Source: Clostridia bacterium | Lineage (GTDB): Bacteria; Bacillota_A; Clostridia; Christensenellales; CAG-138 | Length of the DNA: 26,354 nucleotides | Assembly: GCA_017553815.1 (NCBI GenBank) | Contig: JAFZJT010000127.1 | Coordinates: 1 to 26,354 of the forward strand | Direction: 5' to 3' | Part shown: positions 1 through 7,235 of the stretch, in pieces | Layout: every line of letters begins with the position of its first letter | Numbering within the stretch: position 1 is the stretch's first letter | Program-made: the position numbers and the translations under genes | The notes under the pieces: model-generated | What the model was told of the DNA's origin: nothing | The model's input: the letters and a program-made list of their open reading frames with translations, nothing else | Database searches by the model: none

Positions 1-1
1 A

Positions 2-40
2 CACTATACCCGCATTATGGAGACCGTTGCGATTTTTTAA
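2..40 (+). CDS. Possible 3' end of a gene entering from the left
   Basis: The only sign of coding before the tRNA block is frame 2, which reads [12 protein letters not shown] and then stops at TAA 38-40. It could be the last dozen residues of a plus-strand protein that begins outside the window. Twelve residues are too few to name a family and it may be chance. Confidence 0.2.
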   Translation, partial: HYTRIMETVAIF

Positions 41-70
41 CGCGGCTTCGATCCCCGCCTGATCAACTGC

Positions 71-108
71 ATTTTGCAAATACCCCGGTAAAGGGGTATT
101 TGCAAAAT
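71..108 (-). terminator. Hairpin at the end of the six-tRNA operon
   Basis: A perfect 16-bp inverted repeat (71-86 and 93-108) with a 6-nt loop. On the minus strand it begins exactly at the final A of the tRNA-Gly CCA end, so it closes the tRNA operon. The stem is GC-rich only near the loop and no T-tract follows, so it is not a textbook intrinsic terminator. It could also serve as a 3'-processing or stabilising hairpin, or stop transcription coming from the left. Confidence 0.5.
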
Positions 109-183
109 GGAGCGGGAAACGGGGCTCGAACCCGCCACCTCCGCCTTGGCAAGGCGGCGCTCTACCAAATGAGCTATTCCCGC
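108..183 (-). tRNA. tRNA-Gly(GCC)
   Basis: The reverse complement folds as a cloverleaf: acceptor GCGGGAA/TTCCCGC, D-arm TAGCTCATTTGGTAGAGC, anticodon loop TTGCCAA (GCC), T-loop GGTTCGAGCC. The CCA end is encoded. It is the last gene of the minus-strand tRNA operon and its CCA abuts the 71-108 hairpin. Confidence 0.95.
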
Positions 184-207
184 ATATTCGTTTTTCAGGA
201 TACTAAG

Positions 208-292
208 TGGTGCGGGCGAAGAGACTTGAACTCATACGCCCTGAGGCACCGGAACCTAAATCCGGCGCGTCTGCCAATTCCGCCACGCCCGC
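208..292 (-). tRNA. tRNA-Leu(TAG)
   Basis: Class II tRNA with acceptor GCGGGCG/CGCCCGC, discriminator A and encoded CCA. The anticodon stem CCGGA/TCCGG encloses TTTAGGT, giving anticodon TAG. A long variable arm follows (TGCCTCAGGGCGTA), as expected for leucine tRNAs. Fifth gene of the operon. Confidence 0.95.
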
Positions 293-312
293 ATTTGCTC
301 TCAAGGAAGAGC

Positions 313-388
313 TGGTGACCCGTCGGAGATTCGAACTCCGGACACCTTGATTAAAAGTCAAGTGCTCTACCGGCTGAGCTAACGGGTC
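313..388 (-). tRNA. tRNA-Lys(TTT)
   Basis: Acceptor GACCCGT/ACGGGTC, discriminator A and encoded CCA. The anticodon loop CTTTTAA within TTGAC/TCAAG-type pairing gives anticodon TTT. The D-loop and the GTTCGAATC T-loop are canonical. Fourth gene of the operon. Confidence 0.95.
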
Positions 389-393
389 AAATC

Positions 394-468
394 TGGCTGG
401 GGTGGCAGGATTTGAACCTACGATGCGGGAGTCAAAGTCCCGTGCCTTGACCACTTGGCGACACCCCA
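394..468 (-). tRNA. tRNA-Gln(TTG)
   Basis: Acceptor TGGGGTG/CACCCCA, discriminator G and encoded CCA. The anticodon stem CGGGA/TCCCG encloses CTTTGAC, giving TTG. The T-loop is GGTTCAAATCC. The U1-A72 start of the acceptor stem fits glutamine tRNAs. Third gene of the operon. Confidence 0.95.
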
Positions 469-506
469 ACGGTGACTCCCGATTTCGGCGCTTGCAGTTT
501 TAAAAA

Positions 507-584
507 TGGGGTGAGTGGTGGGGCTCGAACCCACGACCTCCAGAGCCACAATCTGGCGCTCTAGCCAACTGAACTACACCCACC
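507..584 (-). tRNA. tRNA-His(GTG)
   Basis: The anticodon stem CCAGA/TCTGG encloses TTGTGGC, giving GTG. An extra 5' G (comp. of 584) faces C73, the histidine identity pair. The acceptor GTGGGTG/CACTCAC has one G-T pair and CCA is encoded. Second gene of the operon. Confidence 0.95.
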
Positions 585-604
585 ATATTAAAAACTGCCG
601 AAAA

Positions 605-681
605 TGGCGCGCCCGCAGGGATTCGAACCCGGGACCTACGGCTTAGAAGGCCGTTGCTCTATCCTGCTGAGCTACAGGCGC
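605..681 (-). tRNA. tRNA-Arg(TCT)
   Basis: Acceptor GCGCCTG/CGGGCGC, discriminator G and encoded CCA. The anticodon stem ACGGC/GCCGT encloses CTTCTAA, giving TCT. First gene of the operon; its 5' end lies about 30 nt downstream of the promoter -10 element. Confidence 0.95.
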
Positions 682-712
682 ACACCGTACATCCTGCCGC
701 CGACGGATAAAC

Positions 713-741
713 ATTATATCAATACGGGCGCGGTTTGTCAA
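713..741 (-). promoter_or_regulatory. Sigma-A promoter of the six-tRNA operon
   Basis: On the minus strand, TTGACA (741-736), a 17-bp spacer and TATAAT (718-713): a full match to the sigma-A consensus. The expected start is near 706, about 25 nt before tRNA-Arg. A perfect promoter is usual for stable RNA genes. Confidence 0.9.
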
Positions 742-830
742 GTTTTCGGAACTTCAATTTGGCGCAATAAACAATATATTTGCTTATAGCGCCAAAATCG
801 GAACGGGCTGCGCGTTTGCGCCTTCAGGAC

Positions 831-859
831 TTGTAAAATCACGCGATTTCGGATATAAT
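831..859 (+). promoter_or_regulatory. Sigma-A promoter of the nucleoside kinase gene
   Basis: TTGTAA (831-836), a 17-bp spacer and TATAAT (854-859). It gives a leader of about 35 nt ending in the AGGAGC Shine-Dalgarno just before ATG 903. It diverges from the tRNA operon promoter 90 bp away. Confidence 0.75.
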
Positions 860-902
860 TTAAACATCGGTTCTGAATATTAGTATTGAACAGGAGCTAA
901 AA

Positions 903-2567
903 ATGAATATTACCGTTAATAAAATAAACTGCGAGCTCGTTGAGGGCAAAACGATAATCGAATACGCCCGTGAGCTCGGTCTTGACAGCGTCGAGCTTTC
1001 AAAGAAGCCGCTTGCGGCGATGATCGGGGGAAAGATATTCAACCTCGGCTATGCGCCAAAGCATGAATGCGACGTGCGACTCGTCGGATTCTCAAGCGAA
1101 TTCGGCAAAAGGGTGTACGACAGCACGCTTGAATTCGTTTTAATGCTCGCGATGCGCAAGCTCTTCCCCAAGCACCGCGCGGTTGTTCAGTATCCGCTCG
1201 GCGAGGGCGTGTATATCCATATCAACGGCGAAACGCCGCTTGATGATGACGACGTTGCGCGTTTAAAGAGCGAGATGCGCGCGATAGTCGATAGAGCTTA
1301 TCACTTTGTGCGCCGCAGGCTCGATATCAAGGATGCGCTCGAATTCTTCGACAGGGACGGGCAGACCGACAAGGTCAAGCTGCTCAAATGGCGCAAATTC
1401 AACTATTTCGACACCTATTCCTGCCCCGAATACAGCGATTATATGGATTACTACTACGGCGAGCTTGCGCCGAACTCGGGCTACGTCAATGTGTTTGATC
1501 TGCATAGGCTCGGCGATGCGCTCGTCATGCTCCTGCCCTCGAGGGAGGATCCGTCCAAGCCCGCGAAATACAGGGAAAGCCCGAGCATGCTCGCGGTCTT
1601 TGCGCAGACCGACGAGTGGGGCAGGCTGATGACGGCTTCGACCGTGAACGAGCTGAACCGCCGCGTGGAGGACGGCTCGATAAGGGAGCTTGTGCGCGTA
1701 AATGAGGCGCTCCACGAGAAAAACTACAGCCGCATTGCCGATGAAATAATCAAAAAGGGCGCAAAGGCCATAATGATAGCGGGTCCGTCGTCCTCGGGAA
1801 AGACCACATCGGCAAACCGCATCGCGACCCAGCTTCGTGCGGACGGGCTCGATCCGATAATGCTTTCACTCGACGATTACTATATCGACCGCGACAAGAT
1901 GGAGCGCGATGAGAACGGCGAGCTCGATCTTGAGCATATCAACGCGCTGGATACCGACAGATTCGTTAAGGATCTTCGCATACTGCTCTCGGGCGGCGAA
2001 GCGGAGATACCGCAGTTCAGCTTCATAACTCAGAGGCGCGAGGGCTACGTTCCGCTAAAACTTTCAAAGGATCAGCCGCTCATCATCGAGGGCATCCACG
2101 GTCTCAACCCACTTATGCTCGGCGATATAGACCCCAAAAGCGTGTTCCGCATCTACGTTTCCGCGCTCCCCACGATGAATATAGACGACCATAACCGCAT
2201 CCACACCTCAGACCTGCGCCTGCTTCGCCGCCTCGTGCGCGACCACGCCAACCGCGGCGCGAGCATGGAGCACACGATTGGCATGTGGCCGAGCGTCCGC
2301 CGAGGCGAAACGCGCTGGATCTTCCCGTATCAGGAGAATGCGGACAGGATAATCAACACCACCCTGCACTATGAGCTTTCGGTGATGAAGAAATACATAT
2401 ACCCGCTGCTGCTCGAGGTGCCGCAGCAGAGCGAGCATTACTGCGCGGCAAGGGCGATAGTGAAGTATCTGAACTACGTGCTTGAGGCCGATATCGAGGA
2501 CGAGATACCGCCCACCTCGGTCATAAGGGAGTTTATCGGCGGAAACACCTTCTACCGCAAGGATTGA
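903..2567 (+). CDS. TGS-domain nucleoside (uridine-type) kinase
   Basis: A soluble cytoplasmic protein of 554 residues, predicted to phosphorylate a nucleoside using ATP or GTP, as uridine kinases do in pyrimidine salvage. The kinase half starts near residue 288. Its Walker A motif GPSSSGKT is at residues 294-301, followed by a SLDDYY motif of the uridine kinase/phosphoribulokinase fold. The first ~60 residues resemble a TGS domain, and residues 60-210 resemble the second N-terminal domain of threonyl-tRNA synthetase. This fused form is known in many Firmicutes and is over twice the length of a stand-alone Udk. The start at ATG 903 is backed by AGGAGC five bases upstream and by the promoter at 831-859. 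The true substrate cannot be read from sequence, and an RNA-related role for the N-terminal half is possible. Confidence 0.88.
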   Translation: MNITVNKINCELVEGKTIIEYARELGLDSVELSKKPLAAMIGGKIFNLGYAPKHECDVRLVGFSSEFGKRVYDSTLEFVLMLAMRKLFPKHRAVVQYPLGEGVYIHINGETPLDDDDVARLKSEMRAIVDRAYHFVRRRLDIKDALEFFDRDGQTDKVKLLKWRKFNYFDTYSCPEYSDYMDYYYGELAPNSGYVNVFDLHRLGDALVMLLPSREDPSKPAKYRESPSMLAVFAQTDEWGRLMTASTVNELNRRVEDGSIRELVRVNEALHEKNYSRIADEIIKKGAKAIMIAGPSSSGKTTSANRIATQLRADGLDPIMLSLDDYYIDRDKMERDENGELDLEHINALDTDRFVKDLRILLSGGEAEIPQFSFITQRREGYVPLKLSKDQPLIIEGIHGLNPLMLGDIDPKSVFRIYVSALPTMNIDDHNRIHTSDLRLLRRLVRDHANRGASMEHTIGMWPSVRRGETRWIFPYQENADRIINTTLHYELSVMKKYIYPLLLEVPQQSEHYCAARAIVKYLNYVLEADIEDEIPPTSVIREFIGGNTFYRKD

Positions 2568-2609
2568 CGCGCAAGGATCGACGCATTATCGGGCATGGGC
2601 CGAATCTGA

Positions 2610-4142
2610 ATGTCGGAGTTTAAAACCACTTCAAAAACGCGGAGCGGGCTTCTTCGGCTCGCTCTTGCAATACCGATCGCCTTCCTGTTCTTGAGCCTAT
2701 TCTCAAAGAACTCCTTTCTGTACCCGATGAACGATTGGGTGGATGAGAACTGTTTTTTCACGGTCGGAAGAGCCATGCTCGATGGCAATGTCCCGTACAG
2801 GGATATCTGCGAGCAGAAGGGTCCCGTCGTCTACTTCGTTTTCGCGCTCGCTGCGCTCGTTTCAAAAACGAGCTTTTTCGGAGTGTTCCTCATCGAATGG
2901 ATGCTCTTCTCGGCGTTTTTGTACGTCGGAAGCGGCTTTTTGCGGCTGTACTACAAAAAGGCGGGGGCGCTTGCCACGGGCGTTTTTATGCTTCTCGTCG
3001 CCTTTTCGGTAACGGTCTCGATTTCGTTTTCCCATGGGGGCAGCGTTGAGGAGTTGAGCCTCGTTATGCTCACGCTGTCGCTGTTTTGGGTTCTTCGTGC
3101 GGTGAAGAATTGGAAAGGCGTAAGCAATGCGAACTCCGCGCTCATCGGGGCGTTCGTAGCGATAGCGCTTTGGAGCAAGTTTACGATAACCGGCTTCTAT
3201 ATCGGGCTTTGCGCGGCGTATGCGGCTATTATGATGAGGCGAAAGGCGTTCTCGGCGCTATTGAAAAATATGCTGTTCTTTTTCGTCGGTGTTTTCCTTA
3301 TCACCGCGCCGATAATGGCATATTTTGCGGCAAACGGCGCCGTGGACTCGCTTTTTGAAACTTACTTTTGCTATAATACCGTGCTCTACCCGCAGATAGG
3401 GGGGGCGGGCTTCATCGCGCCGCTTTGGAATATCTTAGAGGGCTTAGGAACCTCGCTCGCCGTGAACGGGTTCAGCTCGCTCCTTCTTTTATTAGGCGCG
3501 TTTGCGCTCGTGAGGCGGCTTCGAGCGCATAAAAGCGAGGCGACGATACTGTTTTTTAGCTTTGCCATGCTCGCCGCGTCCACCTTTATCGGCGGCAAGA
3601 GCAGATTTTCGTATTATGCGCTGATACTCGACTGCTTTGTTCCGCTCGGCGCAGCGACCGCCGTCAAGCTTTTGTTCAAAGCGGGGCTAATTAGGAGACT
3701 TAAAAGGTCGATGCATCGCCGCTTTTTCGCCGCCGCTTTGGCGGGGGTATTGCTTGGATTTGGACTTGTCCTCAGCAAAAACACGTATCTTTTAAAATAT
3801 GAAAAGTCGGATATGCCCCAGTATAAATTTGCCGAAACGATGGCGAAAAAGGAGGGAGCGACCCTTCTAAACTACGGCTTTTTGGACGGCGGCTTCTATT
3901 TTGTGGCAAATAAAACTCCAAACTGCAAATATTTCTGCAAGCTCAATCTCGCTCTTGCCGAGATGGATCAAGAGCAAAGGCGGATGATCGAGGAACGCAG
4001 GGTCGATTTCGTTGTAACGCGAATGATGCGGCTTGAGCACATGCTCGATGCATCGGGCTATGAATTGGTCGAAACCGCGTCCTTTCCGCTCGAGGGCAGG
4101 GAATTCGTTTATTATCTCTATGTGCTCAAGCCTGCTCCGTAG
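2610..4142 (+). CDS. GT-C type membrane glycosyltransferase
   Basis: A polytopic membrane protein of 510 residues with a first membrane segment at about 17-37 and roughly ten more hydrophobic segments up to residue ~385, then a soluble C-terminal tail. In the loop after the first segment it carries an acidic pair D45-E46, GRAMLDG (53-59) and a Y-x-D...QKGP stretch (63-72). This is the layout of the PMT/ArnT-like (GT39/GT83) family, which moves sugars from a polyprenyl-phosphate carrier to a lipid, glycan or protein outside the membrane. An in-frame stop at 2607-2609 directly precedes ATG 2610. No good Shine-Dalgarno is visible, so translation may be coupled to, or weaker than, the kinase gene 42 bp upstream. 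Donor and acceptor are unknown. Confidence 0.72.
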   Translation: MSEFKTTSKTRSGLLRLALAIPIAFLFLSLFSKNSFLYPMNDWVDENCFFTVGRAMLDGNVPYRDICEQKGPVVYFVFALAALVSKTSFFGVFLIEWMLFSAFLYVGSGFLRLYYKKAGALATGVFMLLVAFSVTVSISFSHGGSVEELSLVMLTLSLFWVLRAVKNWKGVSNANSALIGAFVAIALWSKFTITGFYIGLCAAYAAIMMRRKAFSALLKNMLFFFVGVFLITAPIMAYFAANGAVDSLFETYFCYNTVLYPQIGGAGFIAPLWNILEGLGTSLAVNGFSSLLLLLGAFALVRRLRAHKSEATILFFSFAMLAASTFIGGKSRFSYYALILDCFVPLGAATAVKLLFKAGLIRRLKRSMHRRFFAAALAGVLLGFGLVLSKNTYLLKYEKSDMPQYKFAETMAKKEGATLLNYGFLDGGFYFVANKTPNCKYFCKLNLALAEMDQEQRRMIEERRVDFVVTRMMRLEHMLDASGYELVETASFPLEGREFVYYLYVLKPAP

Positions 4143-4172
4143 GGCGTGCGGGCGAGGTCGGGTGCTCAAGCT

Positions 4173-5243
4173 TCAATCGCTTTCGCCGCAGAGTATTCGC
4201 CAAAGCTCGACCTCAACGGTGTAGCGTGCAAGCTCAACGCCCGTGTAATAGTGCTTGAGTATCGCTTCATAATCCGCGCCCTCCTTCGCCATCGCGTTTG
4301 CGCCGCATTGGCTCATGCCCACGCCGTGCCCAAAGCCAAGGCAGGATATCTCGACCGTGTCGCCGTCGATATCGAACTCGATATTCGTGCTTTTCAGCGA
4401 GAGCGCATTGCGAAGCTGCTGCCCGCTCACGACCGTGCCGCCGAGCCTTATCAGCGAAACGCGGCCGCTGTCCGTGCGTTGCCAGATATCCACGTCGCTT
4501 GAAGGTTCGGCTATGCCAGCATCGGGGAAGGCTGAGTTTATTCTTTCGATAAACTCCTCCTTTGAGAAGCTGACCGTGCTGCTGTATTCGGGCGAATCCT
4601 CCTCGCCCGCGCTCTCGACCGAAACGAGATAGGGCAGAGCAACGGCGAATACCGCCTCGCAGTTTTCGGTTCTGCCGCCCGAGGACGAATGATACAGCGC
4701 GGTAACGAGCTCCCCGCCGCTCATCATAACGATGCCCTCGGTGCTGTCAACCGCTTCGCAGATCTTGGCATATCTCTCATCGAATCTATCGCCCCAGTTC
4801 TGCCTCATTCGCTCAACGCTAATATATGCCTGACAGCAGCGGTGGTCGGTGCAGACCGTGTGTCCGCTCCTGCAGCGCAGCTCGCCCGTGATGTGCTTAA
4901 CGGTGAACGTGCGTGCCGCGACCGCCTGCGCTTTGAGCGCCTCGATGCCGTAGCCGGCGGGCATCTCCGCCGCCGTAACGCCAACAAGATAATCACGAAG
5001 CGTCATCGGCAGAACCTCTTCACTGTCAAAAACGCCTATGCGCGCTTCCCCGCTTGAGGCGGGCGGCGCATCCGTGCCGATCAGCTCAAGCCCCTTTGTG
5101 ATATTCGGTATCAAATTTATAAAAGGAAAGCTTTTCGGCTTGGTACTGCCATCCTTATTTGGGATAAGATGCGCCAAAGCCGACGCCGCTATCAGCATCA
5201 GGGCCAATGCCCGTACAAGTTTTTGTTGAACGGAATGCTTCAT
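4173..5243 (-). CDS. spoIID: SpoIID/LytB-domain protein (stage II sporulation protein D)
   Basis: 356 residues with an N-terminal membrane anchor (about 9-27) and a large extracytoplasmic domain. SpoIID is a lytic transglycosylase that cleaves glycan strands during engulfment of the forespore, together with SpoIIM and SpoIIP. The family landmarks are present: an AAEMPA motif with the candidate catalytic Glu at residue 93, the KAQAVAARTF stretch, a Cys/His cluster at 124-137 (C124, H128, C131, H134, C136, C137) where characterised SpoIID proteins bind zinc, and GHGVGMSQCGA near the C terminus. It is convergent with the preceding glycosyltransferase gene and divergent from nfeD. I see no strong Shine-Dalgarno or sigma-A promoter, consistent with but not proof of sporulation-sigma control. 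Spore formation itself is not shown, as LytB-like relatives occur in non-sporeformers. Confidence 0.85.
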   Translation of the reverse strand: MKHSVQQKLVRALALMLIAASALAHLIPNKDGSTKPKSFPFINLIPNITKGLELIGTDAPPASSGEARIGVFDSEEVLPMTLRDYLVGVTAAEMPAGYGIEALKAQAVAARTFTVKHITGELRCRSGHTVCTDHRCCQAYISVERMRQNWGDRFDERYAKICEAVDSTEGIVMMSGGELVTALYHSSSGGRTENCEAVFAVALPYLVSVESAGEEDSPEYSSTVSFSKEEFIERINSAFPDAGIAEPSSDVDIWQRTDSGRVSLIRLGGTVVSGQQLRNALSLKSTNIEFDIDGDTVEISCLGFGHGVGMSQCGANAMAKEGADYEAILKHYYTGVELARYTVEVELWRILCGESD

Positions 5244-5301
5244 GCCAAAGACTATGTTCGCAATGTCATAATAATGCCATTTTCCCGTACCTGAAAATCC
5301 A

Positions 5302-5330
5302 TTGAATAAGCAGAGCTATCAATGTATAAT
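5302..5330 (+). promoter_or_regulatory. Sigma-A promoter of the nfeD-floA operon
   Basis: TTGAAT (5302-5307), a 17-bp spacer and TATAAT (5325-5330), placing the start near 5337, right before the palindrome at 5341-5352. Confidence 0.75.
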
Positions 5331-5340
5331 ATAACAAAAT

Positions 5341-5352
5341 GGGCAATTGCCC
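5341..5352. repeat. 12-bp palindrome at the start of the nfeD leader
   Basis: GGGCAATTGCCC is perfectly self-complementary and begins about 4 nt after the predicted transcription start of the nfeD operon. It could be an operator or only a short 5' stem. No regulator is known for it here. Confidence 0.4.
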
Positions 5353-5375
5353 GAAAACAATGAGGTGAAAACTTT

Positions 5376-5930
5376 ATGATTCTTCTGAATTTCGCAGCAG
5401 CTTCGGTCTCAAGCAGTGCGGGCTTTTTTACTGAATGGCTGCAGAGCCTGAATATCGGCGGAGTGATCCTTCTGCTTGTCGGCATCGCGTTGATCGTTGT
5501 TGAAATGGTGATCCCGGGCTTCGGCATAGCTGGTCTTTCGGGAACTGCGGCGGTCATCGCGGGTTTGGTCGTAAGCTCCAACAGCTTCGGCGCGGCGATG
5601 TTTTCGCTTGCGATAGTTGTTCTTCTTCTGTGTATAGCGGCGATAATCGTGTTTAAGGTCGTTTTCGGAAAAGGGCGAAAGAATTCAAAGCTTGTTCTTA
5701 CCGACAGCATAACCTCCGGCTCGACCGATATCTCCGCGCTCGACGCAAAGGAGATCCTCGGCAAGGAAGGTACGACGCTTACCGCTCTGCGTCCTTCCGG
5801 CATCGCGTTGATCGACGGCAAGCGCCTCGACGTGCTCGCGGAGGGCGAGTTCATCGAAAAGGGCGAGCAGGTCAAGGTCGCGGCCATCCAGGGCATCCGC
5901 ATCAGCGTTGTTAAGAAAAACGGCAAATGA
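5376..5930 (+). CDS. nfeD: NfeD-family membrane protein
   Basis: 184 residues: hydrophobic segments at about 29-50, 53-68 and 75-98, then a soluble C-terminal domain (about 118-181) with the small beta-barrel (OB-like) pattern of NfeD proteins. It lacks the ClpP-like protease domain of long NfeD forms. NfeD proteins are typically encoded next to flotillin or stomatin homologues and act with them in membrane microdomains, and floA lies 285 bp downstream in the same operon. The start ATG 5376 follows GAGGTG (5362-5367) at good spacing. Its stop overlaps the start of the next gene by 4 bp (ATGA), which indicates translational coupling. Confidence 0.85.
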   Translation: MILLNFAAASVSSSAGFFTEWLQSLNIGGVILLLVGIALIVVEMVIPGFGIAGLSGTAAVIAGLVVSSNSFGAAMFSLAIVVLLLCIAAIIVFKVVFGKGRKNSKLVLTDSITSGSTDISALDAKEILGKEGTTLTALRPSGIALIDGKRLDVLAEGEFIEKGEQVKVAAIQGIRISVVKKNGK

Positions 5931-6145
5931 CGGATAATAATTCGGGCGAAAAAAAGCGCGAACGCTTTATCAAAAGCGGCTACTACGACACGAGCGGCGT
6001 TCTCGAGGCGGCGGATAATGCCTATGACGAAAGCCTCGATGAACAGGAGCTCAAAAGGCGGCGCATCAGGGACTGGATATTCATTCTTATCGGCGTTCCG
6101 GCGTTCATCGCCTTCATGTATCTTATCGTTATGATCTTCCGCTGA
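5927..6145 (+). CDS. Small single-pass membrane protein in the floA operon
   Basis: 72 residues: a charged N-terminal half (about residues 1-47, rich in Asp, Glu, Lys and Arg, ending in KRRRIRD) and one hydrophobic segment at about 49-70. The basic stretch before the segment predicts the N terminus inside. It starts within the last codon of nfeD (ATGA overlap) and ends 69 bp before floA, so it is co-expressed with both. I do not recognise a family. Its position suggests a partner of NfeD or FloA, but that is inference. Confidence 0.75.
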   Translation: MTDNNSGEKKRERFIKSGYYDTSGVLEAADNAYDESLDEQELKRRRIRDWIFILIGVPAFIAFMYLIVMIFR

Positions 6146-6214
6146 GCAGCGAAGCACTCAGGCGGAGTTCAAAAGAAATCAAAATAATTAGAGATTTTTC
6201 GGAAAGGAAAAACT

Positions 6215-7195
6215 ATGGATCCGATCGTAATCGTTGGCATCATCATTGCCGCAATCATCTTCCTTATCTTCTTCTTCACCTTCGTACCCGTCGGCCTCGC
6301 GATCAAGGCTAAGGCTTCGGGCGTCAAGGTGGGTCTGTTCCAGCTCATCGGTATGCGCATCCGCAAGGTCAACCCGCATAAGATCCTCGAGCCTCTCATC
6401 AAGGCCACCAAGGCGGGTCTCGACCTCAACGTCAACAAGATGGAAGCGCACTACATGGCGGGCGGTAATCTCGACCGCGTTGTAAACGCCCTTATCGCGG
6501 CGCAGCGCGCGGGCATCCCCCTCGATTTTGAAAGCTCCAGCGCCATCGACCTCGCGGGTCGCGACGTGCTCACCGCCGTTCAGATGAGCGTCAGCCCCAA
6601 GGTCATCGAGACCCCCGTTATCGCGGCTATCGCGAAGGACGGTATCGAGCTTCGCGCTAAGGCAAAGGTCACCGTTCGCGTAAACGTAGACCGTCTCGTC
6701 GGCGGCGCGGGCGAGGAGACCATCATCGCCCGTGTAGGCGAGGGCATCGTTACCACCATCGGTTCTTCCCGGAGCCATAAGGATGTTCTTGAGAATCCCG
6801 ACTCAATCTCCCAGACCGTGCTTGGCAAGGGTCTCGACAGCGGCACCGCGTTTGAGATCCTCTCCATCGATATCGCGGATGTTGACGTTGGCGTGAACGT
6901 CGGCGCAAAGCTGCAGATCGACCAGGCCGAGGCAGATAAGCGCATCGCTCAGGCGAAGGCGGAGGAGCGCCGAGCAATGGCTGTTGCGCAGGAGCAGGAG
7001 AACAAGGCCGAGGTTCAGGGTATGCGCGCCCGCGTTATCGAAGCTGAGGCTCAGGTTCCGCTCGCAATGGCGGAGGCGTTCAGAAACGGCAATCTCGGCA
7101 TCATGGACTACTATAAGATGAAGAACATGATGGCGGACACCGAGATGCGCGAGTCCATCGGCAAGACCACCGGCGGCGACGCAGGCAATAAATAA
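6215..7195 (+). CDS. floA: Flotillin-like protein FloA
   Basis: 326 residues, matching the FloA (YqfA) family in length and composition: an N-terminal membrane segment (about 4-26), then an SPFH/band-7-like domain (about 30-230) with [14 protein letters not shown] and [12 protein letters not shown] stretches typical of the family, then an Ala/Glu/Lys-rich helical region (about 235-290). FloA scaffolds lipid-raft-like domains and influences membrane fluidity, secretion and signalling complexes. GGAAAGG precedes ATG 6215 at 8-9 bp. Neighbours are nfeD and a small membrane protein upstream and a membrane-anchored low-complexity protein downstream. Confidence 0.93.
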   Translation: MDPIVIVGIIIAAIIFLIFFFTFVPVGLAIKAKASGVKVGLFQLIGMRIRKVNPHKILEPLIKATKAGLDLNVNKMEAHYMAGGNLDRVVNALIAAQRAGIPLDFESSSAIDLAGRDVLTAVQMSVSPKVIETPVIAAIAKDGIELRAKAKVTVRVNVDRLVGGAGEETIIARVGEGIVTTIGSSRSHKDVLENPDSISQTVLGKGLDSGTAFEILSIDIADVDVGVNVGAKLQIDQAEADKRIAQAKAEERRAMAVAQEQENKAEVQGMRARVIEAEAQVPLAMAEAFRNGNLGIMDYYKMKNMMADTEMRESIGKTTGGDAGNK

Positions 7196-7221
7196 GCTCC
7201 GCGCCGAAACTACCGCATGAA

Positions 7222-7229
7222 AGGGGGTG
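7222..7229 (+). promoter_or_regulatory. Shine-Dalgarno that sets the start of the next gene at TTG 7236
   Basis: AGGGGGTG is a near-perfect ribosome-binding site and ends 6 bp before TTG 7236. The in-frame GTG at 7227 lies inside it and is therefore an unlikely start. Confidence 0.75.
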
Positions 7230-7235
7230 CCGCAT

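Noticed and set aside
100..469. Short open frames across the tRNA block
   Set aside because: They are made of tRNA gene sequence; such frames are common false calls.
5244..5300. A sigma-E type promoter for spoIID
   Set aside because: A CATAGTCT stretch lies just upstream, but it is only about a dozen bases from the start codon and lacks a matching -35, so I do not call it.
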